Shown: positions 46,758 through 57,280, counted from the stretch's first letter. The stretch: DNA of 64,000 bases from Lysinibacillus sp. PLM2 (GCA_023168345.1 AP025689.1:1548001-1612000); one strand, 5' to 3'. Translations and numbers: made by a program. The notes: a model not told the origin generated them from the sequence alone.

Positions 46758-47594
46758 ATGAAAACGACGAGTGATTTTTTAAAAATGAAAGCAAATGGTG
46801 AAAAAATTGTTATGATTACGGCTTATGATTTTCCAGCTGCAAAATTTGCGGAAGAAGCAAAGGTCGATATGATTTTAGTTGGGGATTCATTAGGCATGGT
46901 TGTCCTTGGCTATGATTCAACTGTACCCGTGACAGTTGAAGATATGATTCACCATGCAAAAGCAGTTCGTCGAGGTGCGAAGGATACTTTTGTTGTTGTG
47001 GATATGCCATTTGGTTCTTATCATGGAGACTCAAACGACACATTGAAAACAGCGGTACGAATGATGCAAGAAACGGGGGCAGATGCTTTAAAACTTGAAG
47101 GTGCTGGTGAAGTAATTGAAGTGATAAAAAAATTAACGAATGCAGGGATCCCAGTCGTTTCCCATTTAGGTTTAACGCCACAGTCTGTTGGTGTGTTTGG
47201 GGGATATAAAGTTCAGGGGAAAACGGCTGAACAAGCAAAAAAATTAATAGATGATGCAAAGCTATGTGAAGCGGCAGGAGCTTGCGGGATTGTTTTAGAA
47301 TGCATTCCACATCAATTAACAGAAGCAGTAACGAGTGAATTAATCATTCCAACTATCGGTATAGGAGCAGGTCCAGAGGCAGATGGTCAGGTGCTCGTTT
47401 TCCATGATTTATTAAAATATGGAAGTCACCATATACCAAAGTTTGCACAAAGCTTTTCATTTGTAGGTGAAGAGATTATGCGCGGTGTTAAAGGATACAC
47501 CGATGCTGTTCGGGATGGTTCGTTCCCAACGCTAGCTCAAAGCTTTACGATGAAGGATGAAGAGTTATCGCAAATTTATGGAGGCGCAAAATAA
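46758..47594 (+). CDS. panB: 3-methyl-2-oxobutanoate hydroxymethyltransferase
   Basis: 278 residues from ATG 46758 after AAAGGAGAGG, downstream of the leader terminator; a longer frame would start inside that terminator. [35 protein letters not shown] and [19 protein letters not shown] are diagnostic. First step of pantothenate synthesis. The stop overlaps panC. Confidence 0.96.
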   Translation: MKTTSDFLKMKANGEKIVMITAYDFPAAKFAEEAKVDMILVGDSLGMVVLGYDSTVPVTVEDMIHHAKAVRRGAKDTFVVVDMPFGSYHGDSNDTLKTAVRMMQETGADALKLEGAGEVIEVIKKLTNAGIPVVSHLGLTPQSVGVFGGYKVQGKTAEQAKKLIDDAKLCEAAGACGIVLECIPHQLTEAVTSELIIPTIGIGAGPEADGQVLVFHDLLKYGSHHIPKFAQSFSFVGEEIMRGVKGYTDAVRDGSFPTLAQSFTMKDEELSQIYGGAK

Positions 47595-48442
47595 TGAACG
47601 TAGTAAAAACGATTGCAGAGTTAAAAGCGTTCGTTAACGAAGTAAAGGCTAAAGGGAAAACAATCGGTTTAGTACCTACAATGGGCTTTTTACATGAGGG
47701 GCATTTAACATTAGCAAATACAGCAAGACAAGAAAATGATGTTGTCATTATGAGTATTTTTATCAATCCTACGCAATTTGGACCAAATGAGGATTTTGAG
47801 TCATACCCAAGAGATTTAGATCGTGATGTGAAACTTGCTGAAACAGTGGGAATTGATGTCATATTTGCACCAGCAGTTGAAGAAATGTATCCAACAGATG
47901 GAGGTATTCGTATTCGTGCTGGAAGACAATCAGAAATCCTATGTGGTGCGTCAAGACCGGGGCATTTTGATGGTGTTTTGCAGGTTGTTTCGAAATTATT
48001 CCACCTTGCTGAACCGACTCGTGCATATTTTGGTCAAAAGGATGCGCAGCAAGTAGCAATCATTCAAACGATGGTGCGAGATTATAATTTCCCAGTTGAA
48101 ATCCGTACTGTTCCAATTGTTCGTGAAGCAGATGGGTTGGCTAAATCTTCTCGTAATGTTTATTTAACAGAAGAAGAACGTAAAGAAGCACCTACAATAT
48201 ACGAAGCACTTCAAATAGCAAAAGAGGAATTTTTAGCAAGCCAAGATGTTAAGAGAGCCGTTCATTTAGCGACAAAGCATATTGAAGAAAAAACATCAGG
48301 TAAAATCGATTATCTACAATTGCTGTCATATCCTGATTTGATAGAGGTTACAAATGAGACGACGCAATACTTATTAGCGGCAGCTGTTTATATTGGAAAA
48401 ACTAGATTAATTGATAACATAATTTTTAATATAAAGGGGTAA
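47594..48442 (+). CDS. panC: Pantothenate synthetase
   Basis: 282 residues. VPTMGFLHEGHLTL (HxGH nucleotidyl-transfer motif), FINPTQFGPNEDF, YFGQKDAQQ and VREADGLAKSSRNVYL. Joins pantoate and beta-alanine with ATP. ATG shares a base with the panB stop (TAATG). Confidence 0.96.
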   Translation: MNVVKTIAELKAFVNEVKAKGKTIGLVPTMGFLHEGHLTLANTARQENDVVIMSIFINPTQFGPNEDFESYPRDLDRDVKLAETVGIDVIFAPAVEEMYPTDGGIRIRAGRQSEILCGASRPGHFDGVLQVVSKLFHLAEPTRAYFGQKDAQQVAIIQTMVRDYNFPVEIRTVPIVREADGLAKSSRNVYLTEEERKEAPTIYEALQIAKEEFLASQDVKRAVHLATKHIEEKTSGKIDYLQLLSYPDLIEVTNETTQYLLAAAVYIGKTRLIDNIIFNIKG

Positions 48443-48449
48443 CTAACGT

Positions 48450-48833
48450 ATGTTTAGAATGATGATGAATAGTAAAATACATCGAGCACAAGTAACTCAA
48501 GCAGATTTAAATTATGTTGGTTCTATCACAATTGATCAAGATATTTTAGATGCTGTAGGAATGCTACCTAATGAAAAAGTTCATATTGTAAACAACAATA
48601 ACGGTGCTCGCTTTGAAACATATATCATTGCTGGTGAACGTGGAAGTGGCGTGATTTGTGTAAATGGGGCTGCTGCTCGTTTAGTGCAAAAAGGGGATAT
48701 TGTCATTATCATTTCCTACGTTTATGTAGATGCACTCGAGGCTGCAAATCATAAACCAACAGTTGCAATTATGGGTGAAAACAACTCCATCAAAGAAATG
48801 ATTAGCTACGAACCAGAAGCGACGGTTTTATAA
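48450..48833 (+). CDS. panD: Aspartate 1-decarboxylase precursor
   Basis: 127 residues. [25 protein letters not shown] contains the self-cleavage site Gly24-Ser25, which yields the pyruvoyl cofactor. [16 protein letters not shown] is conserved. Makes beta-alanine for panC. Last gene of panBCD. Confidence 0.96.
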   Translation: MFRMMMNSKIHRAQVTQADLNYVGSITIDQDILDAVGMLPNEKVHIVNNNNGARFETYIIAGERGSGVICVNGAAARLVQKGDIVIIISYVYVDALEAANHKPTVAIMGENNSIKEMISYEPEATVL

Positions 48834-48851
48834 ATTTCCATTAAAAATCTA

Positions 48852-48880
48852 TTGCATCAGTGACGATTTAGTAATAAAAT
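48852..48880 (+). promoter_or_regulatory. SigA-like promoter after panD
   Basis: TTGCAT (48852-48857), 17-base spacer, TAAAAT (48875-48880). Predicted transcription start is near 48887, where the first hairpin of the candidate small RNA begins. Confidence 0.55.
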
Positions 48881-48886
48881 AGAATT

Positions 48887-48995
48887 TAGGTGCCAAACCT
48901 AGTAAAGATTATACTTTACAACAATGCATTCATAAACGACTCGGATTGTCGGAATGCAATTGCTGAGCAGGGATTGATGAGCCCCTGCTCTTTTT
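48887..48995 (+). ncRNA. Candidate small RNA, ~108 nt, four hairpins with intrinsic terminator
   Basis: Four stems in series: TAGGT/ACCTA (48887-48901), GTAAAG/CTTTAC (48902-48919), TGCATTC/GAATGCA enclosing CGAC/GTCG (48925-48958), and GAGCAGGG/CCCTGCTC (48965-48990) followed by TTTTT. The plain alternative is a panBCD terminator with extra 3' structure, or a leader of the gene at 49161. Confidence 0.55.
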
Positions 48996-49160
48996 AATTA
49001 CATATGATACAAAGTCTATTGTCATTTTTAAATGAAATAGGCTTTTTTGTTTTTTTATATAAAAAGTAAAGTTTATTATGAGAGCATTTTTTAATACGTG
49101 TAGTCGAGCTTTAAATTTAAGTATAATCATTCATTTCGAAAAATTGGAGGTTATGATTTG

Positions 49161-49751
49161 ATGAAAATTGAAATAAGTGATATTTCTCAAATACAATACG
49201 AAGAATTTCTTCCGTTTAAAATGATAGGTAGACCGATATCTGTATTTGATATTCACTTTCCAGATATGATGGATATGGACATGGAAACGATTCGGATTTG
49301 GATGGAAAAAATCAATGCATTTCCAATATATTTTTGTCTTCAAATTACAGATGTTTTTAAAAGTGATTTTGAATCAACTTGTATTAATAATAGTTTAAAG
49401 TACCAATATATTGGAGAATTTGAAGGTTCAAGTGTTGCGATTCTTGAAATATTAAATAGTAGATCGTTTTCTGTTATTTTTCCCTTTATAAAATTAATCA
49501 GTAGTATGGAAGATTTAGTTTTTTGGTCTTCGAATAAGAACTGTTTTACAGTTGATAACAAAGTACGTCAAAATGGACTGTTTGACCTTATCCCTGTCAA
49601 TATAAATTTCAATGATGAAACAACAGTTTTTAGTCTAATTCAATCGGGTCTAGTGTTAGAGGTTTATTCGAACAGTTCTTTATTTTATTCATATGGAGAT
49701 ATTGTTAACTCGTTACCAAATTACCTAGTACCAATTAATTTGAATGAATAA
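49161..49751 (+). CDS. Protein of unknown function, 196 residues
   Basis: Start ATG 49161 (TTGGAGG at 49144-49150; the in-frame TTG 49158 is equally possible). No signal peptide or membrane helix. Acidic and rich in Ile, Phe, Ser and Asn, with patches such as FDIHFPDMMDMDMETIRIWMEKI and SSVAILEILNSRSFSVIF. I recognise no family. It lies between panD and dinG, where B. subtilis has no such gene, so it is probably lineage-specific. Codon use is AT-rich like its neighbours. Confidence 0.65.
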   Translation: MKIEISDISQIQYEEFLPFKMIGRPISVFDIHFPDMMDMDMETIRIWMEKINAFPIYFCLQITDVFKSDFESTCINNSLKYQYIGEFEGSSVAILEILNSRSFSVIFPFIKLISSMEDLVFWSSNKNCFTVDNKVRQNGLFDLIPVNINFNDETTVFSLIQSGLVLEVYSNSSLFYSYGDIVNSLPNYLVPINLNE

Positions 49752-49939
49752 AAAAATACCATTCAATCAAACATTTAATTCTTTTCTTACATTTACATTA
49801 AATAAATTTGAATAAACTATGTTCATATTTGAAAAACATGACCAAAGCAAGTGTATATGTTAAAATTCCTTTATCTACAAATTAATGGACTCCCGTGATT
49901 TGAATACTAACGTTCATTGATTTATTTATTTTTAGGGAA

Positions 49940-52741
49940 ATGAGAGTTGAAGTTGAAATGGAAAGTCAAAAGTATGTCATTGCAGATTTGGAAACGACTG
50001 GACATTCACCTGCAAGTGGAGATCGGATGATTCAAATCGCGCTTGTCATTATGAAAGATTGGGTGATTGAAAAGACTTTTACAACCTTCATACATCCAGG
50101 TAAATCCATTCCGCTTCATATACAAGATTTAACAAATATTACTGATGCAGATGTCCAAGATGCACTGCCGTTTGAAGCACATGCAGATACTATATATGAA
50201 CTAATGAACGATGCAATTTTTGTAGCGCATAATGTAGATTTCGATTTATCTTTTCTACAGGCTGAATTTGTACGTGCAGGTCTTCCTCAATGGAGAGGGA
50301 AAAAAATCGATACTGTAGAACTCGCAAAAATTTTATATCCGATGTCCTTTAGCTATAAGCTAGGAGATTTAGCACTGGATTTGAATATCCCGTTAAATCA
50401 GGCGCACAGAGCAGATGATGATGCTTTAGCATGTGCATTATTGCTGAAAAAGTGTTGGGAGGAGTTGTTAGCATTACCTCTTACAACATTAGAACAGCTT
50501 CATAAATATTCATTTCGACTTAGATCAAATATTTCCCAGCTCTTTTTTGATGCGTTACAGCTAAAACGAAATAAAGTTCAGGAACATTCAAATTTTTTCT
50601 TTTATAATCAACTTGCCCTTAAAAAAAGAAAAGAGAAGCATGAAATAAATAATATAGAAAATGTTCAAGAGTATCCTGTATTAAAAGATCAAAAATCGAA
50701 CTTCTTAAAAAAAGCGACGAAAAATTTTGAAGAACGACCACAGCAATATGAAATGATGGATATTGTATGGAATAGCTTGAATGAGAATAATGAAGTAGTC
50801 ATTGAGGCTTCTACAGGTATAGGAAAGACATTAGGTTATTTATTGCCATCTATACTCTTTGCAAAAAAAAGCAATAGAAAGGTTTGTATTAGTACCTATA
50901 CATCCCATTTACTAGAACAGCTTTTATATAGTGAGATTCCAAAGCTAGAAAATATGCTTGGAAATCCAATCAATGTAGTACTTTTGAAAGGAATGCAAAA
51001 CTACATTGACCTCGAACGGTTTGAACAAATGATGCGTCTTAAAGATTTATCCTATGATGAAATATTAACATTCTTACAAGTAATAGTTTGGCTTACGAAA
51101 ACTGAGACTGGTGATATGGGCGAGTTGAATGTTTCGGGTGGTGGTCAGTTATTTTTAGAGAAAATTAGAAAAATCCCAGATGGAACAAACAAAAAACGCC
51201 CACCATTTGATTTTTATGAGCAGGCAATAAAAGATAGTGAAAAATCAGATTTAATCATCACAAATCACTCCATGTTAATTGCTGATTTAAATCGTAGGGA
51301 TCCAATATTCCATAATATCGGCGGTTTTATTATTGATGAGGCCCATCAATTTGTGCAGGCAGCAAGTGTCAGAGAAGAATCGATTTTAACTTATACCAAT
51401 TGGAAATATGCCTTTGGCCAGGTTGGCATTACATCGGATGAACAATTGCTATTTTCAATCAAAAAACTTGCTCAAAAATACAAAATTATTCCGATGCAAT
51501 TCTTTCATCAACTCGATAAAAAATTTGAACAAATCGTCGAATTATTTGATGCGAAGATGAATTATTTAGCAAGGAAAATGAAGAGTACAATGTCTCCCAA
51601 TAAGTATGAAACAAAGCTTGTTCATTTTTTGAATGAATTGGAACTGGATGCGGTTGATTGGAAAGAGGTATCAAATGCTATTCAATCTTGGATTGATCTT
51701 GCAGGGGAGATTACAAAGCAATTTGAAAATCAAGTGGAACAAATAACAAAAGATCACGTTTCTATTTTAGAGCAATGGAAGTATTGGATTCGTGAATTCA
51801 AGATTAAAGTATCGGAATGGGATGACATATTTTTACTAGAAAGTAATCGTTGTTCAACTTGGGTGGAAATGGATATAAGAAATATCCCGGGAAGTATTCG
51901 AATTATGAAGAAACCAATTGATGTACAAGAAACGGTTTATAAGTTGTTTGAATCGATTCGTAAAAATAGTTCAATTATATGGACTTCGGGTACGATGACT
52001 GTCCCAAATAATAAACGGTTTATTGCTGAACAATTAGGCATACATCAGAAAGTGCCAATTTATTCTTTACATGCAAATAGTGAATATTATAGCGGTGCAA
52101 AGGCATTTATTGTGAATGATATTCCAGAAATACAGGCAGTCTCGCAAAACGAGTATATTGAATCAGTTGCTCAAGCAATCACTCGAATTGTAAGAACGAC
52201 ACAAGGGCGTTGCTTTGTACTATTCACTTCTCAGGATATGTTAAGAAAAACAGTCGAACTTATTCAGGAAAGTGAACTTCTTGAAGACTACATGTTATTT
52301 GCTCAAGGTGTGTCTCCGGGAAGTAGGATGAGGCTACTTAAATCTTTTCAAAAGTTTAATCATTCTGTGTTATTTGGAACAAACAGCTTTTGGGAAGGGG
52401 TAGATGTACCAGGTGAAGGGTTGTCGGCAGTCATTGTTGTCCGATTGCCATTTACTGCTCCAGAGGAACCTACTTTTAAGGCGAAATCCTTAAATTTGCA
52501 AAAACAAGGGCGAAATCCGTTTAAAGACTTATCATTACCAGAAGCAATTATTCGTTTTAAACAAGGATTTGGAAGGCTTATTAGAACATCTTCAGATAAA
52601 GGTGTATTTATTGTTTTAGATCGACGTATTGATACAAAATCTTACGGAAAAGAATTTATTGAAGCATTACCGCCAATTTCAGTACAAAAACTACCATTAC
52701 AAGATATGGTTTTAGAGCTTGAACATTGGTATAATAGCTAA
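49940..52741 (+). CDS. dinG: DinG-family exonuclease/helicase
   Basis: 933 residues. N-terminal DEDDh 3'-5' exonuclease domain (VIADLETTGHS, AHNVDFDLSFL, HRADDDALAC; to ~175). The SF2 helicase part follows with Walker A EASTGIGKTLGYL, IIDEAHQFV and the C-terminal QGFGRLIRT. This exonuclease plus helicase form is the Firmicutes DinG. The iron-sulfur cysteines of E. coli DinG are not evident. Start uncertain: ATG 49940 is too close to AGGG, ATG 49958 (MESQKYVIADLE) has no clear site. Confidence 0.92.
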   Translation: MRVEVEMESQKYVIADLETTGHSPASGDRMIQIALVIMKDWVIEKTFTTFIHPGKSIPLHIQDLTNITDADVQDALPFEAHADTIYELMNDAIFVAHNVDFDLSFLQAEFVRAGLPQWRGKKIDTVELAKILYPMSFSYKLGDLALDLNIPLNQAHRADDDALACALLLKKCWEELLALPLTTLEQLHKYSFRLRSNISQLFFDALQLKRNKVQEHSNFFFYNQLALKKRKEKHEINNIENVQEYPVLKDQKSNFLKKATKNFEERPQQYEMMDIVWNSLNENNEVVIEASTGIGKTLGYLLPSILFAKKSNRKVCISTYTSHLLEQLLYSEIPKLENMLGNPINVVLLKGMQNYIDLERFEQMMRLKDLSYDEILTFLQVIVWLTKTETGDMGELNVSGGGQLFLEKIRKIPDGTNKKRPPFDFYEQAIKDSEKSDLIITNHSMLIADLNRRDPIFHNIGGFIIDEAHQFVQAASVREESILTYTNWKYAFGQVGITSDEQLLFSIKKLAQKYKIIPMQFFHQLDKKFEQIVELFDAKMNYLARKMKSTMSPNKYETKLVHFLNELELDAVDWKEVSNAIQSWIDLAGEITKQFENQVEQITKDHVSILEQWKYWIREFKIKVSEWDDIFLLESNRCSTWVEMDIRNIPGSIRIMKKPIDVQETVYKLFESIRKNSSIIWTSGTMTVPNNKRFIAEQLGIHQKVPIYSLHANSEYYSGAKAFIVNDIPEIQAVSQNEYIESVAQAITRIVRTTQGRCFVLFTSQDMLRKTVELIQESELLEDYMLFAQGVSPGSRMRLLKSFQKFNHSVLFGTNSFWEGVDVPGEGLSAVIVVRLPFTAPEEPTFKAKSLNLQKQGRNPFKDLSLPEAIIRFKQGFGRLIRTSSDKGVFIVLDRRIDTKSYGKEFIEALPPISVQKLPLQDMVLELEHWYNS

Positions 52742-52769
52742 GATGAGGAAAGAAAGCAGGATGACATAG

Positions 52770-53276
52770 ATGGAAAAAAAAGAAAAAAATAAAATAAAGA
52801 ATTGGATACTTTTTATCGTAATCTTTATTTTATCAATGTCGCTTGTTATTTCAATTCTAGTTATTTCACAAGCCATGGCGCCAGTAAATGATATAGAAAA
52901 ACAAGCAGAAGAATTAGCATTATCCACTAATTCGATTGCAGAAATTACTGATTCCTATGTTTATAATGGCAATAAACCGTATGTTACTGTCTTTGGGGAG
53001 GATGAAGAAGGTAATAAAAAAGCAATATTTGTTCCAATCAATTTAGAAGAAAATTCGATTCAGGAAGTATTTTTGCAAAACGGTATAACGGAAGAGCAAG
53101 CTTTGTCGTTTGTTAATAACGAAACAAATGTCAAGAAAGTTCTCCATGCTAAATTAGGTTATGAGGAAGTTGGAGCTGTTTGGGAAATTGCGTTTACAAA
53201 TAACTCAGATAAACTAAATTACGTTTATGTATTATTTGAAGACGGTCAGTGGTGGAAAAGAATCTTGAACTTGTAG
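52770..53276 (+). CDS. ypmB: YpmB, membrane-anchored DUF5590/PepSY-like protein
   Basis: 168 residues. One N-terminal membrane helix (WILFIVIFILSMSLVISILVIS) and an extracytoplasmic domain with VYNGNKPYVTVFGEDEEG and YVYVLFEDGQWWKR. Matches YpmB, which lies between dinG and aspB in Bacillus. The tiny ypmA gene normally in between is absent. Function unknown. Confidence 0.85.
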   Translation: MEKKEKNKIKNWILFIVIFILSMSLVISILVISQAMAPVNDIEKQAEELALSTNSIAEITDSYVYNGNKPYVTVFGEDEEGNKKAIFVPINLEENSIQEVFLQNGITEEQALSFVNNETNVKKVLHAKLGYEEVGAVWEIAFTNNSDKLNYVYVLFEDGQWWKRILNL

Positions 53277-53288
53277 AGGGGTAATTTT

Positions 53289-54482
53289 ATGAAAGAAATA
53301 CTAGCAAACCGTGTTAAAACATTAACACCATCTTCAACTCTTGCGATTACAGCAAAAGCAAACGAGCTTAAAGCGCAAGGAATCAATGTAATAGGATTAG
53401 GAGCGGGCGAACCAGACTTTAATACACCGCAAAATATCATTGATGCAGCAGCAGATTCGATGAATAAAGGATTTACAAAATATACGCCATCCGGTGGTCT
53501 TCCAGCATTAAAGGATGCAATCATTAATAAATTAGAACGTGATAATCATTTATCCTATAAACGAAATGAAGTAATCGTAGGAATTGGGGCAAAACATATA
53601 CTCTACACATTGTTCCAAGTCATTTTAAATGAAGGTGATGAAGTCATCATCCCAATCCCTTATTGGGTATCTTATCCAGAACAAGTCAAGCTTGCTGGTG
53701 GCGTTCCCGTATACGTTGAAAGTTCGAGTGAACAAAACTATAAAATTAGTGCCGATCAATTAAGAAATGCAATAACAGATAAAACAAAAGCAGTAATTAT
53801 TAACTCTCCAAGTAATCCTTCTGGTATGGTTTATTCGAAGGAAGAATTACAAGCATTGGCAGCAGTTGCTGAAGAAAAAAATATCTTAATCGTTTCCGAT
53901 GAAATTTATGAGAAATTGCTATATAATGGTCTAACTCATTATTCAATTGCCGAAATTTCAGAAGACATAAAAGAACGAACAATTGTTGTAAATGGGGTTG
54001 CAAAATCACATTCAATGACAGGTTGGCGTATTGGATATGCAGCAGGTAATGCAGACATTATTAAATCAATGACTGATTTAGCGTCTCATTCAACTTCCAA
54101 TCCAACAACTACTTCTCAATATGCGACAATTGAAGCATATAATGGTCCTCAAGATTCTGTAGAAGAAATGAGGAAGGCATTTGAAAAACGTTTAGAAATA
54201 ATTTATCCGAAGTTAAACGCGATTCCAGGCTTTAGAGTTGTGAAACCTCAAGGTGCTTTTTATTTCCTACCTGATGTTGGTGAAGCAGCTGAAAAAACAG
54301 GTTATACTTCAGTGGATGAATTTGCAACAGCATTATTAACTGAAGCAAATGTAGCAGTAATCCCTGGGTCTGGGTTTGGTGTTCCAAATACTATTCGTTT
54401 AAGTTATGCAACATCATTAGAATTATTAGAAGAAGCTGTTAGTCGAATGGAAAACTTTGTTAAGTCGAAATGGCAAGACTAA
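53289..54482 (+). CDS. aspB: Aspartate aminotransferase
   Basis: 397 residues, PLP class I aminotransferase of the I-gamma (Bacillus AspB) type. LGAGEPDFNTP, NSPSNPSGMVY, SDEIYEKLLY and PLP-lysine VAKSHSMTGWRIGY (~Lys238). Makes aspartate from oxaloacetate and glutamate. Directly precedes asnS. Confidence 0.95.
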   Translation: MKEILANRVKTLTPSSTLAITAKANELKAQGINVIGLGAGEPDFNTPQNIIDAAADSMNKGFTKYTPSGGLPALKDAIINKLERDNHLSYKRNEVIVGIGAKHILYTLFQVILNEGDEVIIPIPYWVSYPEQVKLAGGVPVYVESSSEQNYKISADQLRNAITDKTKAVIINSPSNPSGMVYSKEELQALAAVAEEKNILIVSDEIYEKLLYNGLTHYSIAEISEDIKERTIVVNGVAKSHSMTGWRIGYAAGNADIIKSMTDLASHSTSNPTTTSQYATIEAYNGPQDSVEEMRKAFEKRLEIIYPKLNAIPGFRVVKPQGAFYFLPDVGEAAEKTGYTSVDEFATALLTEANVAVIPGSGFGVPNTIRLSYATSLELLEEAVSRMENFVKSKWQD

Positions 54483-54506
54483 ATTAACGAGTTTCTTGGA
54501 GGTCAT

Positions 54507-55802
54507 ATGAAGAAAATTACGATTCATGAGATGCCAAAACATATTGGCGAAACTGTTAAATTAGGCGTTTGGCTCTCAAACAAACGTTCAAGTGGGAAAA
54601 TTGCCTTTCTACAACTTCGTGATGGTACAGGTTTTGTGCAAGGTGTACTAGTGAAAGAAGAAGTTGGGGAAGAGATATTTTCACTTGCAAAAAGCTTAAC
54701 GCAAGAAACATCAATGTATGTGACGGGTATTGTTAAAGAAGATCAGCGTAGTAGTTTTGGCTGCGAATTAGCTGTGTCATCAATCGAAGTTATCCAAATG
54801 GCACAGGAGTATCCGATCACACCAAAAGAACATGGTGTTGAATTTTTGATGGACAACCGTCATTTATGGTTACGATCAAGAAAGCAACATGCAATTATGA
54901 AAGTTCGAAATGAAGTAATCCGAGCTACCTATGAATTTTTCAATGAAAATGGATTTGTTAAGGTAGATCCACCAATATTAACAGGGTCTGCACCTGAAGG
55001 GACATCTGAACTTTTCCATACGAAATATTTTGATGAGGATGCCTATTTATCCCAATCAGGACAGCTTTATATGGAAGCAGCAGCAATGGCTTTAGGTAAA
55101 GTGTTTTCATTTGGTCCAACATTCCGTGCAGAAAAATCTAAAACTCGCCGTCATTTAATCGAGTTTTGGATGATTGAGCCGGAAATGGCTTTTGTTGAGT
55201 TTGAGGAAAATCTTGAAATACAGGAGCAATATGTTTCTTATATCGTCCAGTCGGTTTTGAAAAATTGTAAAATTGAATTAGAACGATTAGGTAGAGATAT
55301 TTCAAAATTAGAAAATATTCAAGCCCCGTTCCCACGTATTTCTTATGACGATGCTATAAAATTCCTTCAAGAAGAAGGATTCACAGATATCGAGTGGGGA
55401 GATGATTTCGGTGCACCTCATGAAACTGCTATTGCACAAAAATACGATAAACCAGTGTTTATCACTTGTTACCCTGTTGGAATAAAGCCGTTTTACATGC
55501 AACCGCATCCAGAGCGAGATGATGTAGTACTTTGCGCTGATTTAATTGCACCTGAGGGTTATGGTGAAATTATCGGCGGATCCGAGCGTATTCATGATTT
55601 CGATTTATTAAAACAACGATTAGCTGAACATAACTTAGATGAGGAAGCCTATGCGTGGTATTTAGATTTACGTAAGCAAGGCTCAGTTCCTCACTCAGGG
55701 TTCGGTTTAGGATTAGAACGTACTGTTGCATGGATAAGTGGTGCAGAACATGTTCGTGAATGTATTCCATTCCCTCGATTATTAAATAGACTATACCCAT
55801 AG
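54507..55802 (+). CDS. asnS: Asparaginyl-tRNA synthetase
   Basis: 431 residues, class IIb. N-terminal OB-fold ([30 protein letters not shown]), then motif 2 [24 protein letters not shown] and motif 3 [15 protein letters not shown]. Charges tRNA-Asn. No T-box is seen; it is read from aspB. Confidence 0.96.
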   Translation: MKKITIHEMPKHIGETVKLGVWLSNKRSSGKIAFLQLRDGTGFVQGVLVKEEVGEEIFSLAKSLTQETSMYVTGIVKEDQRSSFGCELAVSSIEVIQMAQEYPITPKEHGVEFLMDNRHLWLRSRKQHAIMKVRNEVIRATYEFFNENGFVKVDPPILTGSAPEGTSELFHTKYFDEDAYLSQSGQLYMEAAAMALGKVFSFGPTFRAEKSKTRRHLIEFWMIEPEMAFVEFEENLEIQEQYVSYIVQSVLKNCKIELERLGRDISKLENIQAPFPRISYDDAIKFLQEEGFTDIEWGDDFGAPHETAIAQKYDKPVFITCYPVGIKPFYMQPHPERDDVVLCADLIAPEGYGEIIGGSERIHDFDLLKQRLAEHNLDEEAYAWYLDLRKQGSVPHSGFGLGLERTVAWISGAEHVRECIPFPRLLNRLYP

Positions 55803-55833
55803 CGTGATAGCGACATCATGTTTGCTATATAAT

Positions 55834-55864
55834 AAAGCGTCCGTAATTTTGCGGACGCTTTCAT
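55834..55864 (+). terminator. Intrinsic terminator after asnS
   Basis: Perfect AAAGCGTCCG (55834-55843) / CGGACGCTTT (55852-55861), then T-rich. Confidence 0.88.
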
Positions 55865-55888
55865 TTACATGAAAAGGAGTGAATCATT

Positions 55889-56608
55889 ATGCATAAAAAA
55901 AATACTAGACTCCGCATGTGGACTGAAAATGAATTTGTTTCGATTCCCATTCTATTTTTTAAATACTATAAGCAATTAAATATTACGGATGAAGAGGCAA
56001 TAATTTTAATACATTTACAAGCTTTTCACGCGGAGAATAATGACTTCCCAACTCCAACTGACTTAGAAGCTAGAGTGCACAAAAAATCAAATGAAATTAC
56101 AATACTATTACAAAAACTATTACAAAAAGGGTTTCTTGAAATTACTCAAGGAGTCGATCAAAACGGAAAGCTTTTTGAAAAGTACTCACTATTTCCATTA
56201 TGGGATAGAATCCTAGATTTAATGGAATCTCAGCAACAGAAAACTGAGCAGTCCATGAAGAAAAATGAAGAAGGCGAGCTTTTTTCGATTTTTGAACAAG
56301 AATTCGGACGACTTCTTTCACCTATGGAAATAGAAACCATTTCCATGTGGCTTGATGTGGATCAACATAGTCCAGCATTAATAAAAGCTGCACTAAAAGA
56401 AGCTGTTTTAGCTGGGAAAATTAGTTTAAGATATATTGACCGCATTTTATTTGAATGGAAAAAGAAAAACATCTCCTCTCTAAAACAAGTGGAGCAACAT
56501 ACACAGCAATTCCATCAAAAAACAACAAAAACCATTCCAACAAATAAGGAAGATCAAAAAGAAATTCCTAAGGTGTCATTTTATAATTGGTTGGATGAAA
56601 GAGAATAG
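55889..56608 (+). CDS. dnaD: DNA replication initiation protein DnaD
   Basis: 239 residues. N-terminal winged helix (DDH1) domain to ~residue 100 (ITDEEAIILIHLQAFHAENNDFPTPTDLE). The C-terminal DDH2 domain has IFEQEFGRLLSPMEIETISMWL and the conserved YIDRILFEWKKKNI. Loads with DnaA and DnaB at the origin and in restart. AAAGGAG precedes the ATG. Confidence 0.94.
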   Translation: MHKKNTRLRMWTENEFVSIPILFFKYYKQLNITDEEAIILIHLQAFHAENNDFPTPTDLEARVHKKSNEITILLQKLLQKGFLEITQGVDQNGKLFEKYSLFPLWDRILDLMESQQQKTEQSMKKNEEGELFSIFEQEFGRLLSPMEIETISMWLDVDQHSPALIKAALKEAVLAGKISLRYIDRILFEWKKKNISSLKQVEQHTQQFHQKTTKTIPTNKEDQKEIPKVSFYNWLDERE

Positions 56609-56620
56609 GGGGAGTAAGTA

Positions 56621-57280
56621 GTGCTTACGAAAAAACAATGGGAACATTGCCTAGATGAAATGGATAGAATGTTTCCAGACGCACATTGTGAGCTCGTACA
56701 CGATAACCCGTTTGAGTTAACGATTGCAACATTATTATCTGCACAATGTACAGATGCACTTGTAAATAAAGTAACTAAAAATCTATTTCAGAAATATAAA
56801 ACGCCAGAGGATTATTTAGCAGTATCATTAGAAGAGCTTCAACAGGATATTCGTTCCATCGGTTTATATCGAAATAAAGCAAAAAATATTCAATTACTTT
56901 GTGAAAAATTAATTAATGAATTTGATGGACAAATTCCACAAACTCGTGAGGAGTTAGTGACGTTACCAGGTGTTGGTAGAAAAACAGCCAATGTTGTATT
57001 GTCCGTTGCCTTCAATATACCGGCTTTAGCTGTAGACACCCATGTGGAACGTGTATCAAAACGTTTAGGATTATGTCGTTTAAAGGATACCGTGTTGGAA
57101 GTTGAAGAAACAATTATGAAGAAAACACCAAAGGAAAAGTGGTCAAAAACCCATCATCAGTTAATCTTTTTTGGTCGTTATCATTGCAAAGCACAAAATC
57201 CTCAATGTAGTACATGTCCGCTTTTAGATGAATGTCGAGAGGGACAAAAGCGTCTTAAAAAAGGCTTGGTGAAATCATGA
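56621..57280 (+). CDS. nth: Endonuclease III
   Basis: 219 residues. Helix-hairpin-helix LPGVGRKTANVVLSVAF with the catalytic Lys near residue 120 and VDTHVERVSKRLG with the catalytic Asp. The 4Fe-4S ligands Cx6Cx2Cx5C (CKAQNPQCSTCPLLDEC) lie at the C-terminus. Removes oxidised pyrimidines. GTG start after GGGGGAG. Confidence 0.96.
   Translation: MLTKKQWEHCLDEMDRMFPDAHCELVHDNPFELTIATLLSAQCTDALVNKVTKNLFQKYKTPEDYLAVSLEELQQDIRSIGLYRNKAKNIQLLCEKLINEFDGQIPQTREELVTLPGVGRKTANVVLSVAFNIPALAVDTHVERVSKRLGLCRLKDTVLEVEETIMKKTPKEKWSKTHHQLIFFGRYHCKAQNPQCSTCPLLDECREGQKRLKKGLVKS

Noticed and set aside
46816-47310. 164-codon open frame antisense to panB
   Set aside because: panB is certain on the other strand; the antisense frame has no ribosome site and a composition typical of a shadow frame (rich in Leu, His and Gln).
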